A DNA stretch of 64,000 nucleotides from Tupaia tana (GCA_026018925.1 JAKSZU010000016.1:34033377-34097376), one strand, 5' to 3'; positions 32,495-43,458 are shown, counted from the first letter of the stretch. Notes: generated by a model not told the origin, from the sequence alone. Translations and numbers: made by a program.

Positions 32495-32761
32495 GGGCCC
32501 AGCCTCTGTGGTGTAGAGTGAGTTAGTGTGACAGACTACAGAGTTAAAAGCCATGTGCCTACCATGGCTCAAGTCCCCAGCCAGGTTGGCCTGAAACATC
32601 TTGCTGTGTGCATACAACCCAGGATCCTGACAAGCTGGAGGACTAAAGGAAGAGGACTGCAGCATGATGGAGCCATGTGGAGGGTGTCTCTGTCTTTCTC
32701 TTTCTCTCTCATTTTCTGTCTCTGTCATGTGCACACATGCACGTGATCAATTATAAATTGG

Positions 32762-32796
<35 letters not shown>
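32495..32796 (+). mobile_element. SINE type E with long poly-A
   Basis: GGGCCCAGCCTCTGTGGTGTAG head, CATGGCTCAAGTCCCCAGCC at box B, CAGGATCCTGACAAGCTGG, CT stretch, GTGCACACATGCACG and then 35 A (32762-32796). A long pure tail on an otherwise diverged element suggests tail re-expansion. Confidence 0.8.
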
Positions 32797-32799
<3 letters not shown>

Positions 32800-33459
32800 C
32801 AGTAAAGAGTAAAGAAGAGGGTCAGGGAAACAAAACTACACATCAGGGTGGTAAATACCACCATCAACACGTTCTCAGACTTCACTTTTCCTGAGAATTA
32901 GGGACAATTCCAGAATGAAGGTGCTGTCTCTGCTGAGCTTAAAAACAGGAGTAGGAGTAAGCTGGGAAAACAAGTTGAGGGAGAGATTCTAAACCAAGAA
33001 CCTATCAAATTGGATAAATTCCTGGAAAGCCAACATCAAGCAATTCCTGCATTAGTAGCAAAAGTAGTAAAATCAAAGAGAAGAGAAGCATGAAGCCAGT
33101 AAAGTATTATTCTTTATCTGTCTTCACAGATGACAATGCACAACGTATCCCTGTGAAAGACCTATACCAGGGAGAGGTTCAAGTTCACTTCCAACAGTCT
33201 GTGTACATTGACAACTATGCCACCTCCACGGAAGCACTTTAGGACAATGTGGTGGCCAGACACTTGCTATGAATCTGTCCTGACTATGGAAGGTGCTGCC
33301 CTCCTTGGTAAACTGACTCACACCTGCCTGTAACTCTAGTCTGAGAGTGAGGAAGAGAGGGCAGGGCTGTAGGTGCATGAGTGTAAGTCCTCTCTACCTC
33401 TGAGTAAGGACAACAGTAAGAGCTGGTTCATCTGTAGTAGCATCATGACCATCACTGAA
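32797..33459. other. Unassigned sequence, perhaps L1 ORF2 in part
   Basis: CCAAGAACCTATCAAATTGGATAAATTCCTGG (near 32995) is L1-like. The 33124-33378 reverse frame of 84 codons has no known motif. Between these I cannot assign anything. Confidence 0.35.
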
Positions 33460-33559
33460 AGAAGCAAAATATTGGTTATTTGAAAAGATCAATAAAATTA
33501 AAAAAAAAAACTCTTAGGAAAAAAAAAGAGAGAGGATAAAAATTACTAATAGAAGAAAT
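33460..33559 (+). mobile_element. L1 ORF2 remnant, part 1
   Basis: GCAAAATATTGGTTATTTGAAAAGATCAATAAAATT corresponds to the L1 ORF2 segment that encodes a Trp-Phe-Phe-Glu-Lys-Ile-Asn-Lys type run before the reverse transcriptase domain. Heavily mutated and interrupted by a type A SINE. Confidence 0.65.
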
Positions 33560-33805
33560 GAACAGCACATGGCGTAATGGTTACAATGCTGAACGCCCAC
33601 ATGGCTGACCGCAGTTTGAGTCCCTGATGCAGAGGCTTGAAACTCTCACTGGACACATGTATGTGTGTGCCCAAAATCCCAAGAGGAGAATGGAGGAGAA
33701 GGGATTACAGCGTGGCCATCCCCCCAGAGGGTGATTTCTCATTTTCTGTCTCTCTGTTTCTCTCTGTCTCTCTGGTGAGTGTACATGCCCTAACCCAAAA
33801 TTGTC

Positions 33806-33848
<43 letters not shown>
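33560..33848 (+). mobile_element. SINE type A2 with 40-A tail, inside L1 ORF2
   Basis: GAACAGCACATGGCGTAATGG, box B AGTTTGAGTCC, GAGAGGAGAATGG-type body, and 40 A at 33809-33848. L1 sequence resumes at CTGGAAGAAGTAATAC, so this insertion is later than the L1. Confidence 0.88.
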
Positions 33849-33850
<2 letters not shown>

Positions 33851-34295
33851 GGAAGAAGTAATACTGCCACAGATCATAGACATAAAGAGGATAATGGGTA
33901 ATAAAACAAATAGTTCTATACCCTCAAAATGAAACAATTCCTTAAGAGTTGCAATCTACCAAAACTCACAGATGGTAAAGCAAATTATTTTAATAAGTTT
34001 ATTATCTGTTCAAGGAATTGAATAAATAATTAATAAATCTTCAAAATAGGAAGCACCAGGTCTAGATAGTTTCACTGGTGAATTGTACAATCTGTACTAA
34101 AAAATAGAAGCAGATATAACTTTCTAACTCACCCCATGAAACACCAGCATTACTCTAATACCAAAACCACACAAAGACATTTAAAAAAAAAAAAAAAAAC
34201 TACAAACCAATATCTGTCATTACATATTAACATAACTGCAAAAATTCTAAACTAAATGTTAGCAAATGAGATCCAACAAAGTGAAAAAAGAATTA
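33849..34295 (+). mobile_element. L1 ORF2 remnant, part 2 (reverse transcriptase region)
   Basis: Contains AGCACCAGGTCTAGATAGTTTCACTGGTGAATTG, AGCATTACTCTAATACCAAAACC and CAAACCAATATCTGTCATTACATATTAACATAAC. These correspond to the conserved SPGPDGF...GEF and SLIPKP blocks and the following part of the L1 reverse transcriptase. Stops and frameshifts leave no open frame. Confidence 0.85.
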
Positions 34296-34450
34296 GGCCT
34301 GCAAGTGGTGTGGTGGTTAAAGGCAGTAGACTCCTACATTGCCAACTGCAGTTTGAGTCCCAGACCTGGTGGCTTGCTTTCTCTCTTTCCCTCTCTCTCT
34401 CTGTCTTTCTCTGATAAAACTGGAAAATAAAAGAATAAATTAAAGTTTTT
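34296..34450 (+). mobile_element. SINE type B inside L1 ORF2
   Basis: GGCCTGCAAGTGGTGTGGTGG, GTTTGAGTCCCAGACC, GGCTTGCTTTCTC, CT stretch and AATAAAAGAATAAATT tail. The flanks AAAAAAGAATTA and AAAAGAGAATTA are a likely target duplication. Confidence 0.88.
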
Positions 34451-34600
34451 AAAAAATGAAAAGAGAATTAAACACCATGACTGAATGGGATTTATTCCAG
34501 GTATGCAAGGCTAGTTCAATAATCAAAAATCAAGAAATGCATTTCATTTTATCAACAGGCTAAAAAAAAAAAATGTCTATTTTTAAAAAATAAGCTCAAT
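34451..34600 (+). mobile_element. L1 ORF2 remnant, part 3
   Basis: ACACCATGACTGAATGGGATTTATTCCAGGTATGC and GTTCAATAATCAAAAATCAAG continue the reverse transcriptase region (GFIPGMQGWFN-type block) directly from part 2. The sequence ends in AT-rich decay. Confidence 0.85.
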
Positions 34601-35470
34601 TTCTATTTCAACTCATATTTTGCTAAGGCAGAGGAACTCAACCTCAGGTGATACAGGGTCCCCCATTTTCCCTGGGCTGATGTCTATATCTGGAGAGGGA
34701 TAGTAGGCATGGCATGGCAAGGCATTGCAGGTGGGCTGGGAGCCAGTGTTCCACTTGATCTTTATTTCCATCCTCATTCTGGTATTTACCAGTTGTCTAC
34801 CACCCCACTGGGCCCAATTTTGCAGTGTGATGGTGAGCCTCTGAAGTATCTTGGTCAGGGTCCCCTTCAGCAGCTCCCTTCCTGGCTTCTCTGCCGCAGA
34901 GGTTTGAGATGGTACTCTATTCTAATCAAAAGTCAAGTTTTGTACCAGGACCAGATTACTTACCTGATGCCTTCCCCATCACCACCCAATTCTGTTGGGT
35001 TGGAAGTTCCAGACCTATTGTCAAGGCCTTCTGTGTGTTCGGCCAACTGGTATCCTTCCTGTGAACATGCAGCCATGACCTGGAGTGTGAGCCTACAAGC
35101 CCAGAACCCTTGCCACAGCCACCACCTCCAGCCTCAAAGAAAGACACCAGGTTTGTGAGGGAGCAGGCATGGTCCAAAAGCCCAAGGATCAAGGACCAGG
35201 CTGCTGTTTCACCCCAACTGTGATGGCAAGAGAAGTAGGTGATTCTCGTCCCTCCCTCAGGGGACAGATTCTCCCACAGTTCACTTTCAGTCCGGGGGCA
35301 TAACTCAGGGGCATGACCTGGGGTTTTCTGCTCAGCCTGGTCCCAGGTAAATGTGAACAGAGACATGTATGAGAGCCCGTACTCATCCTTGACTCTCCCA
35401 CCCACCTCACCCCACCCCCATCCCTTGTTGAATGTGCCATCTAAGAAAGTCTTCCCCCTCATCCCACGCT
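34601..35470. other. Unassigned GC-richer block with long opposed frames
   Basis: Contains a 149-codon forward frame (34709-35158) and a 168-codon reverse frame (34956-35462), the longest non-repeat frames in the window. I see no signal peptide, membrane segment or known domain in either. Neither is flanked by obvious splice or poly-A context. It may be an LTR, a degraded exon or unique DNA. Confidence 0.35.
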
Positions 35471-35981
35471 AGCCTGGTCAGTGGCCAGCAAATTGGAGAA
35501 GGATCCAACAGGAGTGTGTAAATGTAAGGTAAAATATCTTGGTTGTACCTGTTTATAGTTTAGCTTTGTATTTAAACAAACAAAGGAAATAAACTTGAAA
35601 TTGTCATAAAAAATGAAACAAGGAAAATTAAAATATTTATTGCCAGGCCAAAAAAAACAAAGGCATTCTGTTGCTTTTGAGTGGAAGAATAAGAAACGTT
35701 CAGAAGCTGCCTGGGAACCCCAAGGCCTGTATATTACACTCAGCCATTTCTTCCTGGGGTACAGCAGCCCCAGACTCCAGTCCAGCGGGTAGGCAGATAG
35801 CTTCTCTCTGCCTCCACCTCGCTTCATTCTTTGCCTGTCCTCCATCTCTCCTCTTTCTTCCAGCACAGGGATCATATTTTAGTGAAAAAGCATAAAGGTA
35901 GAAGTACCCTGTCTAGGCCTCAAGATGTTTAGACTTCTTTGTCATTCTCATAAAGACATGGGCTTTAGAAAATTAAAGGTA
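35471..35981. other. Unassigned non-coding sequence
   Basis: Opposed frames of 138 (-) and 74 (+) codons, no motif. No repeat was recognised. Confidence 0.35.
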
Positions 35982-36099
35982 GGGCCAGCAGGTGGCATGG
36001 GGATTAAGGCACTACACTCCCACATGGCCGGCCACAGTTAGGGCCCCAGACCTGGGAGCTTGCTTTATCTTCTCTCTCTGTCTCTCTCTCTCTCTGACA

Positions 36100-36136
<37 letters not shown>
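35982..36136 (+). mobile_element. SINE type B with CA-repeat tail
   Basis: GGGCCAGCAGGTGGCATGGGG, then GGAGCTTGCTTTATC and CT stretch. Its 3' end has been replaced by about 40 bp of CA repeat (36098-36136). Confidence 0.88.
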
Positions 36137-36138
<2 letters not shown>

Positions 36139-37277
36139 CCAAGGCAATAGGCACAGAATAGCACTATTTAAATAGAACAAATAGCACAGGAGGAAAACAT
36201 AGGGCATGGGAGAAAAGACAAATTGCTCAATAAAAAATTGAGATAAAATCACACAGGTGGAAGGTCTAAATTTCATGATCAAAAACTCAGATAGGAAATA
36301 AATAGAACTTTCTGTACTGTTTTATAACTAAACTTACCTTAGCTCCTGTGTTTATTGACCTCACAATAAGACATAATCTTGCCCAGCTCACTCACTTCCC
36401 GATTGTTTTCTCCTCCTTTAGAGTAAATGCTTGGTTATTTTAGGGTTCACTTCCTCCCTTCTTATTCCTGCCTTCTTGAAAGTGATATGAGTCCCAGAGG
36501 GCTTAAATATTTCCTTGTCATTAGAGGAAGAGAAGCATCTGGTCAGGAATTGCCTTTGGTCTTTGCTGGTCTTGCTGAAGTGTGGCATGGCCCATCAGGT
36601 CATGGATATGAGCCTGGGACTCCATCACATTTGCTGTGATAGGAGACAAGACCATGGATAATGAGTGTACGTTCCTGATTCCAACACAAAGCCACTTCCG
36701 GCCCTAGCCCTCTCAGACTACTCCTGCACCCCTTCGGAATATTCTACAGGCTCCCCTCACTGTGAGTTCCTGTGAGTCCTCCTCGGTCCACTTGGTTGGG
36801 CCATGGTAGCTCCATTTTTTCTTTGCCTTGCTGAAAATGGGTCAAGGCTCACTGTCACCTGAACCACATCCTAGAAATGCACAAATTCTTTCTGCTCTGG
36901 AATCCCTCTGATTTATTAAGTGTAGTGGCCCTATCACAACCAGACTAACAATTTTGAAATTGAGGTGCCTATTCCCAATAAACACACTGAGTGCAACCCT
37001 ACAGGTGGAATCTAGAACAATGACCACCCCAATGGGATCCTATACACATAGAATCTGAGAACAAATGGAGGGCTCCTATCATCCTCCCTCTTGAGAATCT
37101 GGCCCAAAGAGAAAGAGCCCAGGAATCTGAACCTTAAGTCTGGTCGTCACCATCTATTCTTTTCCACACCCTCAACTAGTTTCTTTCTTTCTAGTTGGAA
37201 AATTGATTTTACATCATCATACAATTATCTCCATCCTGATTATTTACATCATGAAATGCATGCTCTGAGTCCTTCAG
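36137..37277. other. Unassigned non-coding sequence
   Basis: About 1.1 kb with no recognised repeat, exon or RNA gene. Confidence 0.4.
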
Positions 37278-37281
37278 GCTT

Positions 37282-37536
37282 TTTTTTTTTTTTTCAGGTT
37301 TTTGGCATAGGGAATGTGCAGTTACCAGAGAGAGATAGTGAGAGAGAGGGAGAGGGAAAGTGAGAAATCACCTTCTGGAAGGATGGCCACACCACAATCC
37401 ATTCTCCTCCTGGGATTTTGGACATGCACATATACATACTCATTGGGATTTTTCAAGCCACCAAGTCCAAGACTTGAACTGTGGTCAGCCATGTGGGAGT
37501 CCAGCACCTTAGCCACCATGCCACCTGCTGACCCCA
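37282..37536 (-). mobile_element. SINE type A/C intermediate, reverse strand
   Basis: TTTTTGGCATAGGGAATGTGC, AAATCACCTTCTGGAAGGATGGCC, GTGGGAGTCCAGCACC and CCACCTGCTGACCCC. Flanks CCTTCAGGCTT and CCTCCAGGCTT are a near-exact target duplication. Confidence 0.85.
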
Positions 37537-37679
37537 GCCTCCAGGCTTATTTCTTTAGAGGAAAGAACAAACAAACAAAACACTTCTATTTCAATTTTCT
37601 TAGATTTCAAGGTCATGAATTTCTTTTAAAATTAGTTGATTCAGTTGGTCTTGGCACTGTCTTCTGTTTTGTTTTGTCT

Positions 37680-37935
37680 TCTTAATTTTGTCAGAGTGCA
37701 TTTGCACCAACTGGGGGAGACAAAGGAACAAAGAGAAAGAGAGGGAGGGAGAAAGCAACTCCCAGTGGTACATGGACACACCCCAATGCCTTCTCCTCCA
37801 TTTCTCCATCCTGTTGGGATTTGGGACGTGCATACATATACATAGCCAGTATGTTTCTCAAGCTGCTGAGACCAGGATTTAAACCCTGTGGTCAGCCATG
37901 TGGGGTCCAGTTCTCTTAAACACCAACCCGTGGGA
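37680..37935 (-). mobile_element. SINE type C, reverse strand
   Basis: TTTTGTCAGAGTGCATTTGC, AGCAACTCCCAGTGGTACATGG, TTTCTCCATCCTGTTGGGATTTGGG and GTGGGGTCCAG, then CCAACCCGTGGG, a degraded reversed head. Confidence 0.78.
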
Positions 37936-38100
37936 ATGGCTTGGCCTTATTTGTCTCTCTGTTAATGCAATGAATGCTTTGGTCTCAAGGGTCTAGTTCC
38001 AAAAAGAGGATCTTGGAGTGCAATGCCAAGAAATAGACGTAAAGGGAGATTAAAGGAGCTTTAGTTAATATTATTATATTTTTTAAAATATAGGAAAGAA

Positions 38101-38357
38101 GAGACAAGCAGATGGAGTAATGGTTACATCACTGGAGTTCCACGTAGTCAACTGTAACTCAAGTCCTGGACCCAGTGGTTTAAAACTCACATCAGGTGTG
38201 TATGTGTGTTACCCAAAATCCCGAGAGAGGAACAGAGGAGAAGGGATTACAGTATGGCCATCCCCCTGGGGGTGATTTCTCATTTTCTCTGTCTCTCTGG
38301 CTCTTCAGTGAGCACATTCACCTTAGCAAAAACCTCTCAAAAAAAAAAAAAAAGAAA
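38101..38357 (+). mobile_element. SINE type A2
   Basis: GAGACAAGCAGATGGAGTAATGG, box B AACTCAAGTCC, AGAGAGGAACAGAGGAGAAGGG, GGTGATTTCTC, A tail. Flanked by AGGAAAGAA (38092-38100 and 38358-38366). Confidence 0.88.
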
Positions 38358-39507
38358 AGGAAAGAAAATCCTGATTCAACAGCTTTTTCAATTAGGCCTA
38401 CTTGGTCTAATTATGAGGTGAGGGCAATCACTGAAACATTCATAAGTTAGGAGAAGTGGAACCTGCTTAAAACCTCAGAGAGCTGTCTTACCCTTTGTGG
38501 AAAGTACTGGTATCAACACCCCAATATCTGTTATTCTCTCCTTCCATTAATATGCCTAATTTTTAGCTGGGTATGTGGTTGCTTAGAATCAAAATTATCT
38601 AGCCAAGCTTCTCTTGGAGAAACCGAGATGGATCTATACACCCTATGACAAACTCTGCACCTATGCGTTAGAGTAAGTCATGCTGGCTACTGTAGCAAAT
38701 CAATTCTAAATATTTGGGAACTTCATTCATTAAAAGTTATATCTTGTTCAGGTAAAGACCACTTGGGTGCTCCTGCCCAGGTACCTCCCTTGTTTTCTAT
38801 TCAGGAACCTTAACTTCTTTTACATTGTGACTCTGTCCTCCTACCCTCACAGTCTTCTCTATTCGATGAGCATATGGAGAAAAGAATGAGGCTTGTGCAT
38901 AAGATTTTCTGGACTGTGCTAATCAAATTCCATTGGCTGAGACTCAATGCTATGGTCATATCTAAATGCAAAAGAAATAAGAAAACATAAGCAATCTAAT
39001 AGCCTCCAAAAGAAGGGGAACGCAAGGATACTAGTGAGTATTAATGACTGTTATCATCTTCCTGTTGATTGGTCAACTCAGAGCTTCTCAAAGAGGCCAT
39101 GCATTCTTCTCATCAGGCAAGTCAAGAGACACCTGCTGACTATATTCCATAGACTTATGAATGCTCAAGTTTTCAAGAGGCATAACATGAACCAAATCTC
39201 ATCTTGCTATTAAGATGCTATCAGTAGAGAGAGAAGAGAGAAGACAGATTGTCTACAAATCAAAATGAAATAATATAGTACTATAAATAACACAGTAAGG
39301 GTTATGTCAGTGCAGGAGAAAAAAAATAATTAACTCTGACTAGTAGAAGATGTTATTGTGGAGGATATGACTCTAGAACTAGGTCTAGATTGATAAAATG
39401 CTCTCCAAAAAGAGCATTTTAGGTAAGGTAGCAGCTGAGCAAAGACCATGAACACGAAGGTAATTACTCAGGTATGGCTTCTGTATGAAATGGGCAGTGT
39501 GGAAAAG
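38358..39507. other. Unassigned non-coding sequence
   Basis: About 1.1 kb without a recognised repeat or gene. The 88-codon forward frame at 38947 has no motif. Confidence 0.4.
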
Positions 39508-39518
39508 CTCTGGAATCC

Positions 39519-39769
39519 CGGGACCAGCAGTTGGCGTAATGGCTATGTCGCTGGACTCCCATGTAGTCGACCGCAGTTCAAGTCCCAGACCTGGTGGCTT
39601 AAACTCACGCCCGGCACGTGTGCGTGTGTGCCCAAGATCCCGAGAGGAGAATGGAGGAGAAGGGACTGCAGCGTGGCCATCCCCCCTGGGGGGTGATTTC
39701 TTGCTTTCTGTCTCTCAGTCTGTCTCTGTCTCTCTGGTGAGCACACGCGCCCTGTAGCAAAAACCTCTC

Positions 39770-39820
<51 letters not shown>

Positions 39821-39826
39821 GCAAAA
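39519..39826 (+). mobile_element. SINE type A2, full length, 48-A tail
   Basis: GGGACCAGCAGTTGGCGTAATGG with perfect A box, AGTTCAAGTCC at box B, body intact. It has 48 uninterrupted A (39771-39818) and an exact 11-bp target duplication CTCTGGAATCC (39508-39518 and 39827-39837). The long pure tail and sharp duplication suggest a fairly recent insertion. Confidence 0.95.
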
Positions 39827-39889
39827 CTCTGGAATCCTTTATTTTCCATATCTGCCTTTTCATATCTATCTATTGACATCCTACCCACC

Positions 39890-39965
39890 TGTAAAGACTA
39901 GATTCCTCCAAGAAGCATTCCTTAAGAATCTTTCCTACACACACTGCATCCTGCCAGGATCAGGC
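39890..39965 (+). repeat. Possible L2 fragment
   Basis: TCCTCCAAGAAGCATTCCTTAAGAATC resembles the L2 segment that reads cctccaggaagccttccctgac. Short and weak. Confidence 0.3.
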
Positions 39966-40769
39966 ATGAAGTCTAATCCATCTTTAGAAACCCACAATAG
40001 AGTAGCCTAATGCCTCCTTCTAGAAGGGCTTTGAGAAACCAAGGTCAATGACTCGCTTCATTTATGAAATGGTAAATCTCCATGGTCTTTGTTAAATGAC
40101 TGGAAATTTTATATACTTCCAGCTGCCCTGTTGCTAGTTAATGGTTAATTTCTAATTGCTGCCTCGTGCCTTCTGGCGGGAGGTTCTGTATGACTCAGGG
40201 ATCTTCTGATATTCCAGGAAGTCACTGGAGATACACTCTCCTGAACGTGACCCCAGGCACATGAACCATGGACACACAGGGTAAGAGGGATAGGTGTCTC
40301 TCATCTCCTTAGGTCCCCCTACTAAGCATGTTTCTGGAAAAAAAGGAACCAAGATACTTGCTGCTTATTTAAATGAATTTATAGTATTATGAAAAGGAAA
40401 ACTAAAATCTGTTCAGCCCACTTTTATAAGAGCAAATGCCATTTTCTGAGACTGATAGAACTCCATGAATGGCTGCACAGAAAAGAACATTTTAGTACTT
40501 CCAAATTGCTAAAAATATGCACAAGCATGTTAAATATTTGATTATTAGTATTCGTAGATAACATTAAGCAAGAATTTTCATTTAAAAAAATAAGATGGTT
40601 AAGATATTATAAATGTTCACTTATACATGAATACACAATTTAAATATGTATAAATGCAGACTGTATAATGGTATGTCTTCATCTGAAGGATAAAAAAATT
40701 TCAGAATAAAAGCAATATTATGCTATTAGCTATTGTATCATTATGATATTAGATAGATTGATGACCTAT
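39966..40769. other. Unassigned AT-rich sequence
   Basis: No feature recognised. Confidence 0.4.
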
Positions 40770-41000
40770 TGATAGTAATAATGACAACTAAAATTTATCA
40801 AGCAATTGCTGCATGGCAGATACTCTGTACTAAGAGCTGTGTGCATTTCCTCAGTTAATTCTCTTAACAGCTCAGTGACAAAGTTCTGTTGAGATGCTCA
40901 TCTTACAGATAAGGAACATAAACCTGCACTGACTTTCCCAAAGGAAGTGGCAAAGTCATACCCAGAGTCCTGTTCTGAGTCTAAAGCCTATGATTTTAAC
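40770..41000 (-). repeat. MIR, reverse strand, nearly full length
   Basis: AAATTTATCAAGCAATTGCTGCATGGCAG, CTGTGTGCATTTCCTCAGTTAATTCTC, CATCTTACAGATAAGGAAC, GGAAGTGGCAAAGTCATACC and CTATGATTTTAACCACACC follow the reversed MIR consensus from its L2-like end to its tRNA head. Confidence 0.85.
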
Positions 41001-41171
41001 CACACCTTGAAAGGCTGCTATATGCTTATTCCTGTACTACACATTTACTGAGCAGCTCAATATGCAAATATCAAGCCAAACACTGGAGGATAAAAATGTT
41101 TCTACAGCACAACCTGCCCTCTACAAACCTTCAGTCTAGAAATCAGCATCGATTTTAACTTTAAAATTTCT

Positions 41172-41450
41172 TTCTTTTTTTTTTTTTTTTTTTTTTTTTT
41201 GAGAGGTTTTTGCTATAGGACATGTGCGATCACCAGAAAGACAGAGAGAGACAGAGAGATAGAAAGCGAGAAATCACCTCCCGGGGGGATGGCCACGCCG
41301 CAATCCCTTCTCCTCCATTCTCCTATCGGGATCTTGGGCACACATGCAGAAGCACCTGGCATGAGCTTAAGCCACCGGGTCCAGGACTCGAAAACATAGT
41401 CGACTACATGGGAGTCCAGTGACATAGCCATTACACCATCTGCTGGTCCC
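41172..41450 (-). mobile_element. SINE type A2, reverse strand, full length
   Basis: T run, GAGAGGTTTTTGCTATAGG, CCCGGGGGGATGGCCACGCCGC, GGGTCCAGGACTCGAAAAC and ACACCATCTGCTGGTCCC. Related sequences TAACTTTAAAATTTCT and TAATTTTTAAATTTCT flank it as an imperfect target duplication. Confidence 0.9.
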
Positions 41451-41464
41451 TAATTTTTAAATTT

Positions 41465-41598
41465 CTATACAAATAGCAATTATATATAAATATAATAGCT
41501 AAAAACTGGAAACAACCCAAATATCCTTCCTAGTTAAAAATAAGCTGTGGCACACTCATATCATGGAATACTACTTACCAATAAAAAAGAACATGCTC
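41465..41598 (+). mobile_element. L1M-type LINE 3' end, part 1
   Basis: CTAAAAACTGGAAACAACCCAAATATCC, CTCATATCATGGAATACTACTTACC and ATAAAAAAGAACATG follow the L1M 3' order. Interrupted by a type D SINE. Confidence 0.85.
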
Positions 41599-41804
41599 AT
41601 TTTTTACTTTTTCTTTGAGAGAGAAGAGAGAGACATCATTAACAGAGTTTTCATGTTACAATCCACCACCCCCCTCAGTCTCAGTCAACCCAGGTCAAGG
41701 ACACACATATGCACCCAGCATGCTCAGGAAGATCCAAAGACACAAAGCTAGGACCTTTCCTATGTGGGCTCAGTTGTGTTGCCGTTGCCCCACTGCCTGG
41801 CTCC
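41599..41804 (-). mobile_element. SINE type D, reverse strand, inside L1M
   Basis: TTTTTCTTTGAGAGAGAAGAGAG, ACCACCCCCCTCAGTCTCAGTCAACCC, CAGCATGCTCAGGAAGATCC and GCCCCACTGCCTGGCTCC. The L1 continues right after it. Confidence 0.75.
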
Positions 41805-41918
41805 AAGAGCAAACTATTAATACATACAACAAATTGGATGGATGTCAAAGGAATTACGCTAAGTGGAAAAAGTCCACTTAAAGGTCATGCACTATGTGAT
41901 TCCAGTCATATAATATTC
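41805..41918 (+). mobile_element. L1M-type LINE 3' end, part 2
   Basis: ACAAATTGGATGGATGTCAAAGG, ACGCTAAGTGGAAAAAGTCC and TGATTCCAGTCATATAAT continue the L1M order. Confidence 0.8.
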
Positions 41919-42148
41919 TCTTTTTCTTTTAATTGCCAGGGAATGCACTCACAAGAGAGAGAGAAAGAGAAAGCACCTCCCAATGGGGAGTGGTCACTCC
42001 ACAATCTCTGCGCCTCCATTTCGCTATCCTGCTGGGATTCCGGTCCCATTCACACTCAGCATGTTCTTCTAGCTCCCACAGATGGGATTCAAACTATGGT
42101 CGACTAGGTGGGATCTGGTTCTCTTAACCACTAGGACACAGGGCCAGC
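41919..42148 (-). mobile_element. SINE type C, reverse strand, inside L1M
   Basis: TTTTAATTGCCAGGGAATGCACTC, AGCACCTCCCAATGGGGAGTGG, GATTCAAACTATGGTCGAC and TCTTAACCACTAGGACACAGGGCC. Confidence 0.85.
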
Positions 42149-42288
42149 GTTATACAACATTCTTGAAGTAACAAAATTATAGGGATGGAGGATTAATCCA
42201 TGGCTGCTAAGAATCAGGGATAAGAGGGGAAGGAATATGCAATTGACAAGAGGGAGTGCGATAGTCTCATGGCAATGTAGCCAGTTCT
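42149..42288 (+). mobile_element. L1M-type LINE 3' end, part 3
   Basis: ATTATAGGGATGGAGGATTAATCC, GCTAAGAATCAGGGATAAGAGGG and GATAGTCTCATGGCAATGTAG fit the L1M 3' untranslated region between the other blocks. Confidence 0.7.
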
Positions 42289-42562
42289 GTTTTTTTTTTT
42301 TTCTTTTAATATGCCAGAGGGCACATGCACTCACTGGAGAGAGACAGACAGAGAAAGAGAGAGAGACAGGGAAAGTAAGAAAGCACTCCCCATGGGGAAT
42401 GGTCACATTGCTATACCTTCTCCATTTCTCCCTTCTTTCTGGATTTTGAACGCACATGCACATATGCCCAGCATGTTTTTCAAGCAACCAAGTCCAGGAC
42501 CTGAACTATACAATTGGTCATGTGGGATCCAGCTGTCTTCACCATGCCACCAGATGGCCCCA
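42289..42562 (-). mobile_element. SINE type C, reverse strand, inside L1M
   Basis: T run, AATATGCCAGAGGGCACATGCACTC, AGCACTCCCCATGGGGAATGG, CATGTGGGATCCAGCTGTC and CACCATGCCACCAGATGGCCCC. Confidence 0.85.
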
Positions 42563-42830
42563 TTCTGTATCTTGACTTTGGTGGCGATTATAATAATCTA
42601 CATAAAGTTGCTTAAAACTGTAATACACAAATGAATACATACAAAATCAAGGAAATCTAGATTTCTGTGAATCAAAGTCAATTGTGTGAGGTGATACCGT
42701 ATTACAACTACGTAAGATGTTACATTGGAGGAAACTAGGGAAAGGGGACAAGGACTTCCCTGTATGTATATATTTATTTTGCAACTACTTTGGATCTACA
42801 ACCATGTCCATTTTTATTACTATGCAAGTA
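42563..42830 (+). mobile_element. L1M-type LINE 3' end, part 4
   Basis: TCTGTATCTTGACTTTGGTGGCG, AATCAAGGAAATCTAGATTTC, ACAACTACGTAAGATGTTACATTGGAGGAAACTAGG and TTTTGCAACTAC follow the last part of the L1M 3' end. Parts 1-4 make one LINE end cut by three SINEs. Confidence 0.85.
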
Positions 42831-43067
42831 TGTATTCTCCTTTATTAGAGACCCTTTCTCCTTACCAGTAGCTGCACCACCTCAGCCAAGGCCATTGCCC
42901 TGAGAGAGCAGATTTTCTTGGTACTTGGCAGAACTTAAATGGGGGTTTTCATAGCTGATGTTTAAATAAAGTCAGCAGTTAACCTGTAACTATCCCGTCA
43001 GCAGTCAAATGACAGTCTCATATAAAGATTTTTTTTTCCTGAAGCATAGTTCTTTTATTAAATAAAT

Positions 43068-43070
<3 letters not shown>

Positions 43071-43104
<34 letters not shown>
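43071..43104. repeat. CA microsatellite
   Basis: About 16 uninterrupted CA units. No SINE tail is visible beside it. Confidence 0.95.
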
Positions 43105-43105
<1 letters not shown>

Positions 43106-43458
43106 TTTGTACTTTTATGCATTTTCTAAACTATTATCTGAAATACTTTTAGGACCACACATACAAATAAATAACAACCTCTTCCATTCCCATGCCTTGC
43201 TTTTTTTCTGAAGAATACTTTCCTTGTTATCTTATTTGTAGAACATACCACTGTGATCCTGATTCAAAGGCTAAAATTACACAAATTACAAGTTAGCATT
43301 TGGTGATGACCCACTCTAAACTACCAAAGCCTTCTCTTGGGTCAGCAGAAATCTGGTCCTGTTTTTACCAAAATCTTCTAATTCTCTAATAGGCTCTCTC
43401 TTTATGTACCCTAGTTTATCAAATACAATACACCATGAATCAATCATAAGACACTTTC

